Assembly: GCF_008932295.1 (NCBI RefSeq)
Contig: NZ_WBWA01000004.1
Coordinates: 170,762 to 234,761, forward strand
Reading direction: 5' to 3'
Source: Brucella tritici
Lineage (GTDB): Bacteria > Pseudomonadota > Alphaproteobacteria > Rhizobiales > Rhizobiaceae
DNA length: 64,000 nt
The translations under genes and the position numbers were made by a program. The notes below the pieces were generated by a model. It had not been told where the DNA came from and did no database searches. It saw nothing but the letters and a program-made list of their open reading frames with translations. Shown piece by piece: positions 49,879 through 57,688 of the stretch (positions within the stretch are counted from its first letter, which is position 1; every line of letters starts with the position of its first letter).

Positions 49879-50049
49879 GTCAGCCTGGATCCGCCCACCC
49901 GTTTGCCGGTCCTGTCGTGATGCAGACCGGTCATTTTGAATAATGTTTGCGTGCTTTACGGGATTCTGTGCCGCAAAAGCAAATAAGGGCCTAATCCGGT
50001 GCAGGGTAAATGCGGCAGTTTAAAGGGACGTAAATCATCCATGCACAAA

Positions 50050-50075
50050 AAAGGCCCCGCAGGAGCGGAGCCTTT
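50050..50075 (-). terminator. Terminator of the first Omp25-family gene
   Basis: AAAGGCCCCGC pairs with GCGGAGCCTTT with one mismatch and an AGGA loop; on the minus strand it is followed by TTTTTTGTGC. Confidence 0.85.
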
Positions 50076-50100
50076 CTCGTCGTTTTAAGCCTGACTGTGC

Positions 50101-50790
50101 TTAGAACTTGTAAGCGACGCCGAGGCGGATATCGTTGGTCTTGAACGAACCGCGGGTATTGACGTTGCCGAGACCGAAATCCTTGTTGCCGAAATCGGTA
50201 TAACGATATTCGAGGCGAAGCAGAACATTGTCGGTTGCAGCGTAATCAACGCCGGTGCCGATAGTCCAACCGGTCAGGGTCTTGTTGCTGTCATAGCTGC
50301 TGCCGCCGATGTTGAGCGAGTTCTTCACGCCACCGAAGGCAACACCACCGGCAATGTAAGGCATGAAGCGATCAACGGCATAGCCAGCGCGTGCGCGAAC
50401 GGCACCCGACCACCGCAGTTTCGTTTCAGCCGAGGTCTGAACAGCGCTGCCATTCGAGATATAGTCATGCGACTTCTTCAGGTCGTTATAGTCGAAGTTG
50501 CCGTCGACGCCGAGAATGACGTTGTTGCCCATGTCGAAGTTATAACCGGCATAGACGCCGCCGATAAAGCCATTTGGCTTGAATTCGCTGGACTGGCCGT
50601 TGTTCTTGTCGTCCAGCTTGGCGCGGCCCCAGCCCCAACCAACTTCACCACCGATGTAAGCACCGCCCCATGAGAAGGCTGGAGCTGCCATCGGAGCAGG
50701 TTCCTGCGCAACGATTGCGTCTGCTGCATAAGCACCGGTGCTTGCGATGACTGCGAGCAGGGATGCGCCTAGTAAAATTCTGAACTTCAT
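50101..50790 (-). CDS. Omp25/Omp31 family outer-membrane beta-barrel protein
   Basis: 229 aa. Signal peptide ~1-22 (ending AYAAD). The rest is alternating beta strands with WGGAYIGGEVGWGWG, GGVYAGYNFDMG, KLRWSGAVRARAGY and the C-terminal aromatic LGVAYKF required for barrel assembly. It is paralogous to the next gene. By order next to PBP and cgs it is probably the Omp25b/Omp25c pair of Brucella, from recall. Strong terminator downstream. Confidence 0.9.
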   Translation of the reverse strand: MKFRILLGASLLAVIASTGAYAADAIVAQEPAPMAAPAFSWGGAYIGGEVGWGWGRAKLDDKNNGQSSEFKPNGFIGGVYAGYNFDMGNNVILGVDGNFDYNDLKKSHDYISNGSAVQTSAETKLRWSGAVRARAGYAVDRFMPYIAGGVAFGGVKNSLNIGGSSYDSNKTLTGWTIGTGVDYAATDNVLLRLEYRYTDFGNKDFGLGNVNTRGSFKTNDIRLGVAYKF

Positions 50791-51010
50791 CGAAAACTCC
50801 TATAAAATATGTTCGATATGGATCGGTATATAGTATTGCGACCCGGCAATGTATGTAACATTATGGCAACATAAATTTAGTTTAGGATTCAATTAATTTA
50901 CTAACTAATCTGTAGAATAGTAAATAAAGACAAAGCTGAATATGTTCTTTCTATATGCTTTAGTGTATAATAAAAATTACCGCAATAAATTTAGGTTCTG
51001 ATCGACAAAA
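50791..51010. promoter_or_regulatory. AT-rich promoter region of the first Omp25-family gene
   Basis: About 215 nt strikingly AT-rich against a GC-rich background, with several TATA-like strings (TATAAAATA, TGTATAATAAAAA). No operator is defined. It carries the leader of this gene and ends at the terminator of the paralogue. Confidence 0.6.
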
Positions 51011-51038
51011 AAAGGCCCCGCAAAGCGGGGCCCTTTTT
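51011..51038 (-). terminator. Terminator of the second Omp25-family gene
   Basis: GGCCCCGC / GCGGGGCC, loop AAA, T-run on the minus strand (TTTTTTT). Confidence 0.92.
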
Positions 51039-51058
51039 CTAGATGTGTGCAACCAGAA

Positions 51059-51748
51059 TTAGAACTTGTATGCGACGCCGAGGCGAACTTCGTTCGTCTT
51101 GAAGTCCTGATTGATGTTCAGGCCACCGAAGTCGATGTCCTTGTCGCCATAGTCGGTGTAGCGATATTCAAGGCGAACAATCAGATTGTCGGTCGCGGCA
51201 TAGTCGACGCCAGCACCTGCGGTCCAGCCGGTAAGCGTCTTGCTTTCGGAGAAGCTGCCAATGCCATCAATGCTACCGCTGTTCTTGATGTTGCCGAAGG
51301 CCACACCACCGGCGATGTAAGGCATGAAACGATCAACTGCATAACCGACACGAGCGCGAACCGCACCCGACCAGCGAAGCTTGGTTTCAAAATCGCCGAC
51401 TGCAAGATCGCCGTTATAAACATCAATGTCCTTGGAGACGTCATTATAGGTCACGTCACCATCGATACCGAGCACAATGCTGTTGCCAAGATCGAAGTTA
51501 TAGCCAGCATAGATGCCGCCGAGGAAACCATCTGGCTTGACGTTGCCGTAGCTGTAGAGATCGCCATCGAAATTCGACTTGCCCCAGCCGTAGCCGATCT
51601 GGCCACCGATGTAGGCACCGTTCCAGGTAAAGGACGGAGCGACCACAACCGGAGCTGGTTCCTGTTCGATGACGGCGTCGGCAGCCTTCGCGCCTGTAGT
51701 GGCCACAAGGGCGACAGTCGATGCAAGAAGAAGGGCCTTGAGCTTCAT
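51059..51748 (-). CDS. Omp25/Omp31 family outer-membrane protein (paralogue)
   Basis: 229 aa, the same length as its neighbour. Signal peptide ends AKAAD. Shares WNGAYIGGQIGYGWG, GGIYAGYNFDLG, KLRWSGAVRARVGYAVDRFMPYIAGG in outline and ends VAYKF; the differences are concentrated in loops. The ATG is preceded by AGGAGG with a short spacer. Each copy has its own terminator and promoter, so they can be set separately. Confidence 0.9.
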   Translation of the reverse strand: MKLKALLLASTVALVATTGAKAADAVIEQEPAPVVVAPSFTWNGAYIGGQIGYGWGKSNFDGDLYSYGNVKPDGFLGGIYAGYNFDLGNSIVLGIDGDVTYNDVSKDIDVYNGDLAVGDFETKLRWSGAVRARVGYAVDRFMPYIAGGVAFGNIKNSGSIDGIGSFSESKTLTGWTAGAGVDYAATDNLIVRLEYRYTDYGDKDIDFGGLNINQDFKTNEVRLGVAYKF

Positions 51749-51989
51749 GATAAACCTCCTGAAGGAAAGTCTCAGAACCAATATTTGTCCCTAATATAAG
51801 CGATTACTGTCAAAAGTCTGTAGCAAACGGGACACATCAAGAGGAATGTCGACTGGGCGATACACGTTCCCGTGAGTGCCTTGTGAGGCGTCTCGATAGC
51901 AGTCCGCGCGATATGGCGCAGGTTCTATAGTATGTCATTCCGCCGTCATTCGCGTTATAGAAAACAGCAGAAGTGGTGGGGAAACGGAA
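51749..51989. other. Divergent promoter region, second Omp25 / acyltransferase
   Basis: 241 nt. Holds AGGAGG for the omp gene. No recognised operator. Confidence 0.4.
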
Positions 51990-53105
51990 ATGCATGACAC
52001 AAAGAGCGCAACCGGGCGGGTCGACTGGGTCGATATTGCCAAGGGTATCTGCATCATCTTCGTTGTCATGATGCACTCGACGCTCGGCGTGGAGAAGGCA
52101 GCCGGGGCGCAAGGCTGGATGCACTATGTAGTCGCCTTCGCCAAGCCTTTTCGCATGCCGGATTTCTTCATGATATCAGGCCTGTTCCTCGGTCTTGTCA
52201 TTGACCGGCCATGGCGGCGTTATCTCGACCGCAAGGTTGTGCACTTTCTCTATTTCTACATTCTCTGGCTGACGATCCAGTTCGCATTCAAGGCGCCGGG
52301 CATTGCCAGCGAAGCCGGAATTTCCGGTGTGCTGAGTGCCTATCTGATGGCTTTCATTGAGCCGTTCGGAACGCTCTGGTTCATCTATCTCCTGCCTGTT
52401 TTCTTTATTGCGACGCGGCTTTTGAAGCGCGTGCCGGTCGGCGTGACCTTTGCAGCGCTGGCGGTGCTTGAAATCCTGCCCGTGCACACTGGCTGGGTAA
52501 TGATTGACGAATTCTGCTCGCGTTTCGTTTATTTCTTCGCCGGCTATGCCTTTGCTCCCGCCGTCTTCCGGGCCGCAGACTGGCTACGCCAGCGCCCGCT
52601 CATCGGTGTTGCCGGACTGCTGGTCTGGGGCTTGATCGAATATAAGCTCGTCTTCATGCCCGTGCCGGAAAGCCTTGCCGCGCTGATATCACCCGCAAGC
52701 GACCTTCTGGATGGGCGGGGCGCAATCAGCGATCTGCCGGTTGTGTCGCTTTTGTTGGGGCTGGTGGGCGCGCTGGCGATTATTTCCGTTTCGTCGCTTC
52801 TCAGCCTGCTGTCAGCCAGAAACTGGCTACACCGAGGCTTGAGCTGGCTCGGTGCGCATTCGATTGTCGTCTATCTGGCTTTCTTCGTGCCGATGGCCAT
52901 TGCCCGCACTGTGCTGTTGAAACTCGGCATCGGCGATATCGGTACAGTCTCGCTTCTGACGACAGCAAGCGGCGTGATTGGCCCGGTCATTCTTTATGGA
53001 CTTGTCCAGTGGAGCGGCTATGGGCAGTTTTTGTTCCGCCGTCCCGGCTGGGCCTATATCGATCAGGCGCCGCAAAAGAAAACGGCGGCTGTTGCCGCCG
53101 TTTGA
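51990..53105 (+). CDS. Acyltransferase-3 family membrane protein
   Basis: 371 aa, about ten membrane helices. N-terminal DWVDIAKGICIIFVVMMHS contains the catalytic histidine; FRMPDFFMISGLFLG and the family's FGTLWFIYLLPVFF follow. These OpgC-like enzymes acylate sugars at the periplasmic face. In Brucella a member called Cgm succinylates cyclic glucan; whether this one does so is inference from the nearby cgs. The last codons form a terminator hairpin. Confidence 0.82.
   Translation: MHDTKSATGRVDWVDIAKGICIIFVVMMHSTLGVEKAAGAQGWMHYVVAFAKPFRMPDFFMISGLFLGLVIDRPWRRYLDRKVVHFLYFYILWLTIQFAFKAPGIASEAGISGVLSAYLMAFIEPFGTLWFIYLLPVFFIATRLLKRVPVGVTFAALAVLEILPVHTGWVMIDEFCSRFVYFFAGYAFAPAVFRAADWLRQRPLIGVAGLLVWGLIEYKLVFMPVPESLAALISPASDLLDGRGAISDLPVVSLLLGLVGALAIISVSSLLSLLSARNWLHRGLSWLGAHSIVVYLAFFVPMAIARTVLLKLGIGDIGTVSLLTTASGVIGPVILYGLVQWSGYGQFLFRRPGWAYIDQAPQKKTAAVAAV
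53081..53102. terminator. Bidirectional terminator within the acyltransferase 3' end
   Basis: Perfect AACGGCGGC / GCCGCCGTT stem with TGTT loop; an A-rich flank (AAAAGAAAA) on the left gives a T-run for the opposite strand. It codes the AAVAAV end of the acyltransferase and serves both convergent genes. Confidence 0.85.
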
Positions 53106-53110
53106 TTTCA

Positions 53111-53728
53111 TCACGAATGTGCAAAAATATCGTCTTCCGGCCAGCCCATCAGATCAAGTTCCGAGCGCGTCGGCAGGAATTTGAAGCAGGCTTCGGCCTG
53201 TTTTGCGCGGCCATCGCGTTCCAGCCGCTGTTCCAGAACAGCCTTCAGGCGATGCAGATAGAGCACGTCTGAAGCTGCATATTCGAGCTGCGCCTGCGAG
53301 AGAATATCCGCTGCCCAGTCCGATGATTGCTGCTGTTTGGAAATCGATACGTCGAGAAGCTCGTTGCAAAGCTCTTTCAGACCGTGGCGGTCCGTATAGG
53401 TGCGGGTCAGCTTCGATGCGATCTTGGTGCAGAACACAGGCTGCGGCATGGTGCCGAAAGCGTGCGCCAGCACCGCCAGATCGAACCGGCCGAAATGAAA
53501 GATCTTGGTGATCGAGCGATCTTTCAGAAGCTTGACCAGATTGGGGGCCTTCTTCTGACCGGCTTCAATCTGGATCACGTCCGCCGTGCCGTCGCCGGGT
53601 GAAATCTGCACCACGCAGAGCCGGTCGCGATGCGGGTTCAGGCCCAGCGTCTCGGTATCGATGGCGACCGCATCGACCTGATAATGATCGAGGTTCGGCA
53701 GATCGTTTTTATGAAAACGGATGGTCAT
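53111..53728 (-). CDS. rnd: Ribonuclease D, short form
   Basis: 3'-5' exoribonuclease, 205 aa, only the DEDD exonuclease domain; the HRDC domains of longer RNase D are missing. Motifs VAIDTETLGLNP (DE), IFHFGRFDLAVLAH and the Y-type exo III ASDVLYLHRL. This short form is usual in alphaproteobacteria. Its Shine-Dalgarno AAGGA comes from the last unit of a 34-bp tandem repeat behind the peptidase gene upstream. Confidence 0.92.
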   Translation of the reverse strand: MTIRFHKNDLPNLDHYQVDAVAIDTETLGLNPHRDRLCVVQISPGDGTADVIQIEAGQKKAPNLVKLLKDRSITKIFHFGRFDLAVLAHAFGTMPQPVFCTKIASKLTRTYTDRHGLKELCNELLDVSISKQQQSSDWAADILSQAQLEYAASDVLYLHRLKAVLEQRLERDGRAKQAEACFKFLPTRSELDLMGWPEDDIFAHS

Positions 53729-53736
53729 TCAGTTGT

Positions 53737-53838
53737 CCTTGTTTCGCGGCAGTTGCCGCCGTAATGCGGGCCTGTTTAGCGGCGACAGCCGCCATAATGC
53801 GAGCCCTACTTGGCGGCGATAGCCGCCATAATGCGAGC
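53737..53838 (-). repeat. Three 34-bp tandem repeats at the peptidase 3' end
   Basis: Units at 53805-53838, 53771-53804 and 53737-53770. The first includes the last ten codons and stop of the peptidase (ARIMAAIAAK). The second differs by few bases, the third by more, giving a decay with distance from the gene. The outermost unit ends AAGG, the Shine-Dalgarno of rnd. Confidence 0.9.
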
Positions 53839-55215
53839 CCAGGAGCGCTGGCCCTTATGGAAGGAATTCAGCTCATATTTTTCATTGGGCGAATGGATGC
53901 GATCATCTTCGAGGCCAAAGCCCACGAGCAGCGATTCCATACCGAGGAACTTGTCGAAGTCGCCGACAATCGGGATAGAGCCGCCCATGGCGATCAGCAC
54001 GGCTGGCTTCGGCCATTCGTCGGAAAGTGCATCTTTGGCCTTGGAAACAAGCGGGGAATCGTAGGGTAGCTGGATGGCTGGTGAGCCACCATGCGGATGG
54101 AATTCGACCGAGCAATCGGCTGGCAGACGTTCCTTGACAAAAGCGCGGAAGGCTTCGCGGATTTTGACCGGATCCTGCTTGTGGACGAGACGGAACGAAA
54201 CCTTTGCCGAAGCTTCCGCCGCGATCACGGTCTTGAAGCCTTCGCCGGTATAACCGCCGGTGATCCCGTTGACTTCCGCAGTTGGGCGCGCCCATGTCAG
54301 TTCCAGAACGCTGCGGCCTTTTTCGCCGGATGGAATGGAAAGACCGATCGGGCCAAGGAAGTTCTCAGCCGTGCGGCCAAGGCTCTCCCATGATTTCAGA
54401 ATCTGCGTTGGCGTTTCTTCCACACCTTCATAAAAGCCTGGCACAGTGATGCGCCCGGTTTCGTCGTGAAGGTCGGCCAGAATCTTGGCCAGGATGTGGA
54501 TCGGGTTTGCTGCAGCGCCACCGAAGAAGCCGGAATGCAGATCGCGGTCGGCAGCCTTGATGACGATTTCCTCGCCGACGAGGCCGCGCAGGCCGACGCT
54601 GATGGCAGGCGTTTCCGTGTCCCACATGGACGTGTCGCAGACGAGCGCCACATCGGCTTTCAGTTCCGCCTTGTTTGCATCGAGGAACGGCTTCAGCGAC
54701 GGCGAACCGGATTCTTCCTCGCCTTCGAACAGCAGCGTCACCTTGACGGGCAGATTGCCGTTGATCGCCTTATAGGCGCGGCAGGCTTCCACAAAGGTCA
54801 TGAGCTGGCCCTTGTCGTCGGACGTGCCGCGACCGGTCAGGATCTTGCGACCGTTACCCACATCCTTGATCGCAGGATCGAAAGGATCGTTTTCCCACAG
54901 GTTGAGCGGGTCAACCGGCTGCACATCATAGTGACCGTAGAAGAGCACATGCGGCGCATCGGGCGTGGCGCCGTCATGATGCGCAACCACCATCGGATGG
55001 CCCGGCGTGTCGCGCACGCTGGCATCAAAGCCAATCGATTTGAGATCGGCGACAAGCCATTCCGCAGCTTTGCGGCAATCGGCCTTGTAGGCTGGGTCAG
55101 TCGAAATCGACTTGATCCGCAGCAGTTCGAACAGACGATCCAGGCTTTGGTCGAGATTGGCGTCGAGATGGGTGAGGACTTTGTCGAGCGATGGCGCAGA
55201 CGATTGCTGGGACAT
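53806..55215 (-). CDS. M20/M28-type dipeptidase or amidohydrolase
   Basis: Metallo-hydrolase, 469 aa. Zinc ligands in LFYGHYDVQP and the catalytic glutamates in FEGEEESGSPS; a C-terminal HSPNEKYELN provides the last histidine. Lid domain between ~200 and ~300. Related to carnosinase-like and DapE-like peptidases. Cytoplasmic. ATG chosen with AGGAAG nearby. The 3' end is duplicated in tandem units. Confidence 0.9.
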   Translation of the reverse strand: MSQQSSAPSLDKVLTHLDANLDQSLDRLFELLRIKSISTDPAYKADCRKAAEWLVADLKSIGFDASVRDTPGHPMVVAHHDGATPDAPHVLFYGHYDVQPVDPLNLWENDPFDPAIKDVGNGRKILTGRGTSDDKGQLMTFVEACRAYKAINGNLPVKVTLLFEGEEESGSPSLKPFLDANKAELKADVALVCDTSMWDTETPAISVGLRGLVGEEIVIKAADRDLHSGFFGGAAANPIHILAKILADLHDETGRITVPGFYEGVEETPTQILKSWESLGRTAENFLGPIGLSIPSGEKGRSVLELTWARPTAEVNGITGGYTGEGFKTVIAAEASAKVSFRLVHKQDPVKIREAFRAFVKERLPADCSVEFHPHGGSPAIQLPYDSPLVSKAKDALSDEWPKPAVLIAMGGSIPIVGDFDKFLGMESLLVGFGLEDDRIHSPNEKYELNSFHKGQRSWARIMAAIAAK

Positions 55216-55320
55216 GAAAACTTCCTGACGAGTCGTAACGTAAACTGGCGGCACACTACAACCAGCGTTTCCTGCTGGAAACCCAATTTGCAAGCAGTTT
55301 CGGCAAATTGAAGTCATTTG

Positions 55321-56217
55321 TCAGGGTGAAAGACTTTCGCGGCGGCTGACGTTCAGGAGGAAGATCAGCAATGCAAAAATTGCCGGCTCGCGCCAGACAA
55401 TCGGCGCGAAAGCTGTCCAGAAGGTTTCCGCAAATGCCAGCAAGGCTGCACCGCCCGCTGAAGCAAGTGGAGAGAAATAGCCGCCCACCGCGCCGATCAT
55501 CAGTATTTTGAGGCCAAGTAGCAATCCATCGCCGGAACTCATCGTGCCGTAATAAGCCGTCATCAGAATGCCCGACAGGGCGGCGACCAGCACGGCGCCC
55601 ATATAGGCGGCGAGAAAGACACGTCCCGCATTAACCCCGCACAGTTGCGCAGCCAGCACATCATCGCGAACCGCCCGCCAGTTACGGCCGAAGCGGGTGC
55701 GCTGCAAGGCAAAGCTGCCGGTCAGCACGATGGAAGCCATCACAAGCGTATTGATGATTTGCATCGTGGTCAGTACGACCGCCTTGTCGCCCTCGCCCCA
55801 GAAGGTGATCTTGTCCGGCAACAAGGGCGGCAGCCAGAGGCTCCTCGATCCGGCGGCGAGACGAACGCTTTCCATCAGCACCACGGCCACACCCAATGCC
55901 GCTACCATTGCCATATTGGGCGATGCCCGGCTGAGTGGCCGCATGACGAAGCCCACAATTACTGCTCCAGCCGCAAGTGTGTAAAAAAGTGCCCCGACAA
56001 CGCCGACGCCAATCGCGGCGGGTAAAACCAGCCAGAGCCTGCTCCAGCCAAACGCCGTGAAAATGAGAAGAAGCTGACCGGAAAAGGCTACCAGCGCGCC
56101 ATAGCTGATATCCGCTCGTTTGATGACTGCGAAGCTCAGCGCATAACCGAAAGCCAGCATGGCATAGGTTGCAGCCAGCGGCACTGCATTGGCGAATTGC
56201 TGCAAGAGGTAGGCCAT
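55321..56217 (-). CDS. Orphan LivH-type branched-chain amino acid ABC permease
   Basis: 298 aa with about eight hydrophobic segments. Family signs: LAFGYALSFAVIKRADISYG at the N-terminus, the RTRFGRNWRAVRDD cytoplasmic loop and the AVGGYFSPLASAGGA segment. In the usual operon LivH travels with LivM, ATPases LivG/F and a binding protein; none is nearby. ATG with GGAGGG upstream. Either a degraded remnant or a subunit served by other operons. Divergent to a CGNR regulator across a tiny gap. Confidence 0.85.
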   Translation of the reverse strand: MAYLLQQFANAVPLAATYAMLAFGYALSFAVIKRADISYGALVAFSGQLLLIFTAFGWSRLWLVLPAAIGVGVVGALFYTLAAGAVIVGFVMRPLSRASPNMAMVAALGVAVVLMESVRLAAGSRSLWLPPLLPDKITFWGEGDKAVVLTTMQIINTLVMASIVLTGSFALQRTRFGRNWRAVRDDVLAAQLCGVNAGRVFLAAYMGAVLVAALSGILMTAYYGTMSSGDGLLLGLKILMIGAVGGYFSPLASAGGAALLAFAETFWTAFAPIVWREPAIFALLIFLLNVSRRESLSP

Positions 56218-56242
56218 GCATATGCCCTCCATCCTCGTTCAG

Positions 56243-56278
56243 ATTATAACTGTCAAAATAAGTTTTACCAGTTATAAT
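56243..56278. promoter_or_regulatory. Inverted-repeat operator and -10 boxes between permease and CGNR gene
   Basis: Perfect 10-bp arms ATTATAACTG (56243-56252) and CAGTTATAAT (56269-56278) with a 16-base spacer. Each arm contains TATAAT on one strand, a -10 box for each divergent gene. The right one lies only five bases before the ATG of the CGNR gene. Confidence 0.75.
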
Positions 56279-56283
56279 ACAGC

Positions 56284-56844
56284 ATGAATTTTTCCTGGAC
56301 CTCTCATCGCTTTTCCGGCGGTGCACTGGCACTGGATATTGCCAACAGTGTCATCCTGCGCCACGACGCGACGCGCAGCGTGGATCGTTTTGCCGAGCCG
56401 GATAATCTGAAAAGCTTTGCCTCCGCAGCGGAAAGGTTTTGCGCGGAGAAAGGCCTGCCTTTGCCGCTTGCTTCGGTCGAGCCTGAAAATCTGCGCCGGT
56501 TTCTTTCGCTGCGTGAAGCCATTGATGGTTATTTTCGGGCCTTTGTTCGTGGCAAGGACGATGACCGGCTGCTGGCCGATCTTCTCGAATGCGTAGCCGA
56601 TGTCCTGCGCCACACCACATCGCCCATGGCGCTGGAGACGGCTGCCGCGCATTCGGCGCTCAGGCTTATGGCAACATGCCAGTCAGGAGCCGATGCGGAT
56701 CGCCTGAAAATCTGCGCCAATTGCGGCTGGCTTTTCCTCGATCAGAGCCGCAATCGCAGCCGGGTCTGGTGCGACATGACAGTCTGTGGAAACCGGGCCA
56801 AGGCCAGCCGCCACTATTATCGCAATCGGGAGGTGAAGATGTGA
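56284..56844 (+). CDS. CGNR zinc-finger / ABATE-domain regulator
   Basis: 186 aa. The N-terminal ABATE part (ALDIANSVILRHDATRS) and the C-terminal zinc finger ICANCGWLFLDQSRNRSR followed by WCDMTVCGNRAKASRHY (four cysteines and the CGNR tag) match stress-response transcription factors. No Shine-Dalgarno before the ATG and a TATAAT box only five bases away imply a leaderless mRNA. Divergent to the LivH permease, overlapping the lipoprotein gene by GTGA. Confidence 0.85.
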   Translation: MNFSWTSHRFSGGALALDIANSVILRHDATRSVDRFAEPDNLKSFASAAERFCAEKGLPLPLASVEPENLRRFLSLREAIDGYFRAFVRGKDDDRLLADLLECVADVLRHTTSPMALETAAAHSALRLMATCQSGADADRLKICANCGWLFLDQSRNRSRVWCDMTVCGNRAKASRHYYRNREVKM

Positions 56845-57344
56845 AACCGCTCGTCGCAATCGCGCTCACTCTTCCGCTGCTGGCGGCATGCCAGCGTGAA
56901 AAGACGACCGGACCTTACGAAATCTCGGGACGGCTGGTGGTTTTCAACTATCGCATCGCCCGCGCAACCTTTCTGGTCACGCTGCGCAAGATCGGCCCGG
57001 TGGAAGACGGAGCGACGGTTACTGCGGCCTTTGACAATCCCACGCAGGGCGCGCCGGTCATGGTCGACCGGAAAGTCTTTCCCAATCAGGATCAGCTTTC
57101 GCTGGAGACCGAGCCTTTGCACTGCATCGTCAAGGACAAGCCCTATGATGTTTCCATTCGCGTGACCGCAAGGAATGGAGACCTGTTGCAGACTCTCGCA
57201 ACCACTGTCGTTTCCAGCCAGGACCAAACCGTGTTGCCAGCGGAACCGCTCGTTATAGGTCCGCTCTACGATCCGAACCCGAAAGTTTTCAAGCCGGATG
57301 GCAGCAGGGATTTCTCGCCTGAGAAAAGCTGCCCGGAAACGTAG
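56841..57344 (+). CDS. Lipoprotein of unknown function
   Basis: 167 aa. Starts with GTG overlapping the CGNR stop (GTGA); GGGAGG lies inside the upstream gene. Signal with lipobox LPLLAAC (lipidated cysteine 17) and then a beta-rich domain: GRLVVFNYRIARATFLVTL, YDVSIRVTARNGDLLQTL. Function unknown, possibly outer-membrane anchored. Translationally coupled to the regulator gene, so the two may work together. Confidence 0.75.
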   Translation: MKPLVAIALTLPLLAACQREKTTGPYEISGRLVVFNYRIARATFLVTLRKIGPVEDGATVTAAFDNPTQGAPVMVDRKVFPNQDQLSLETEPLHCIVKDKPYDVSIRVTARNGDLLQTLATTVVSSQDQTVLPAEPLVIGPLYDPNPKVFKPDGSRDFSPEKSCPET

Positions 57345-57359
57345 TTGCAAACATAAGGG

Positions 57360-57470
57360 AAAAAGGCGGCCCGAAAATGAATTGGCCGTTACGGTGAGGG
57401 GGTTACCGTAACGGCCATATCACTACACTCAAAGCGGCAGCCCGGAGAGGGGAATGAGGCTGCCGCTAAC
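57360..57470 (-). ncRNA. Two-hairpin region with C-rich loops (minus strand), candidate small RNA or terminator
   Basis: Perfect 10-bp stem AGCGGCAGCC / GGCTGCCGCT (57433 and 57458) and perfect 12-bp stem GGCCGTTACGGT / ACCGTAACGGCC (57384 and 57405). On the minus strand their loops read TCATTCCCCTCTCCG and AACCCCCTC, C-rich and anti-Shine-Dalgarno-like. A T-tract CCTTTTTCCC follows on that strand. The 12-bp stem may also terminate the lipoprotein transcript. Confidence 0.45.
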
Positions 57471-57688
57471 ATCCGGTATCCAACGGGGGACGGGTCAGAA
57501 AACCGGCGACCGACGAACTGTCGATGACCAGAATTTGGCCTTTCAACTGTGGCTATTCAAGGGCACGGAAGATTACAAATCTGTAACAAACGTGTTATCG
57601 CGGCGTGATCGTTTTTCTTTCGTGGACGGATGTTTCTCCTGACATAGGAGCGGTTTCCTTTATGGCTGCTTTCCTCTAATTCTATCTT
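57471..57688. other. Region upstream of polA
   Basis: 218 nt with no gene. Expected polA promoter; AT-rich patch TTACAAATCTGTAACAAACG near 57573 is the most promoter-like part. Confidence 0.4.

Noticed and set aside
47830..49920. 696-codon frame antisense to the PBP gene
   Set aside because: Shadow; the PBP has all catalytic motifs in order.
53111..53728. RNase D as truncated by a frameshift because it lacks HRDC domains
   Set aside because: The exonuclease domain is complete and short RNase D is usual in alphaproteobacteria; no coding remnant of HRDC follows.
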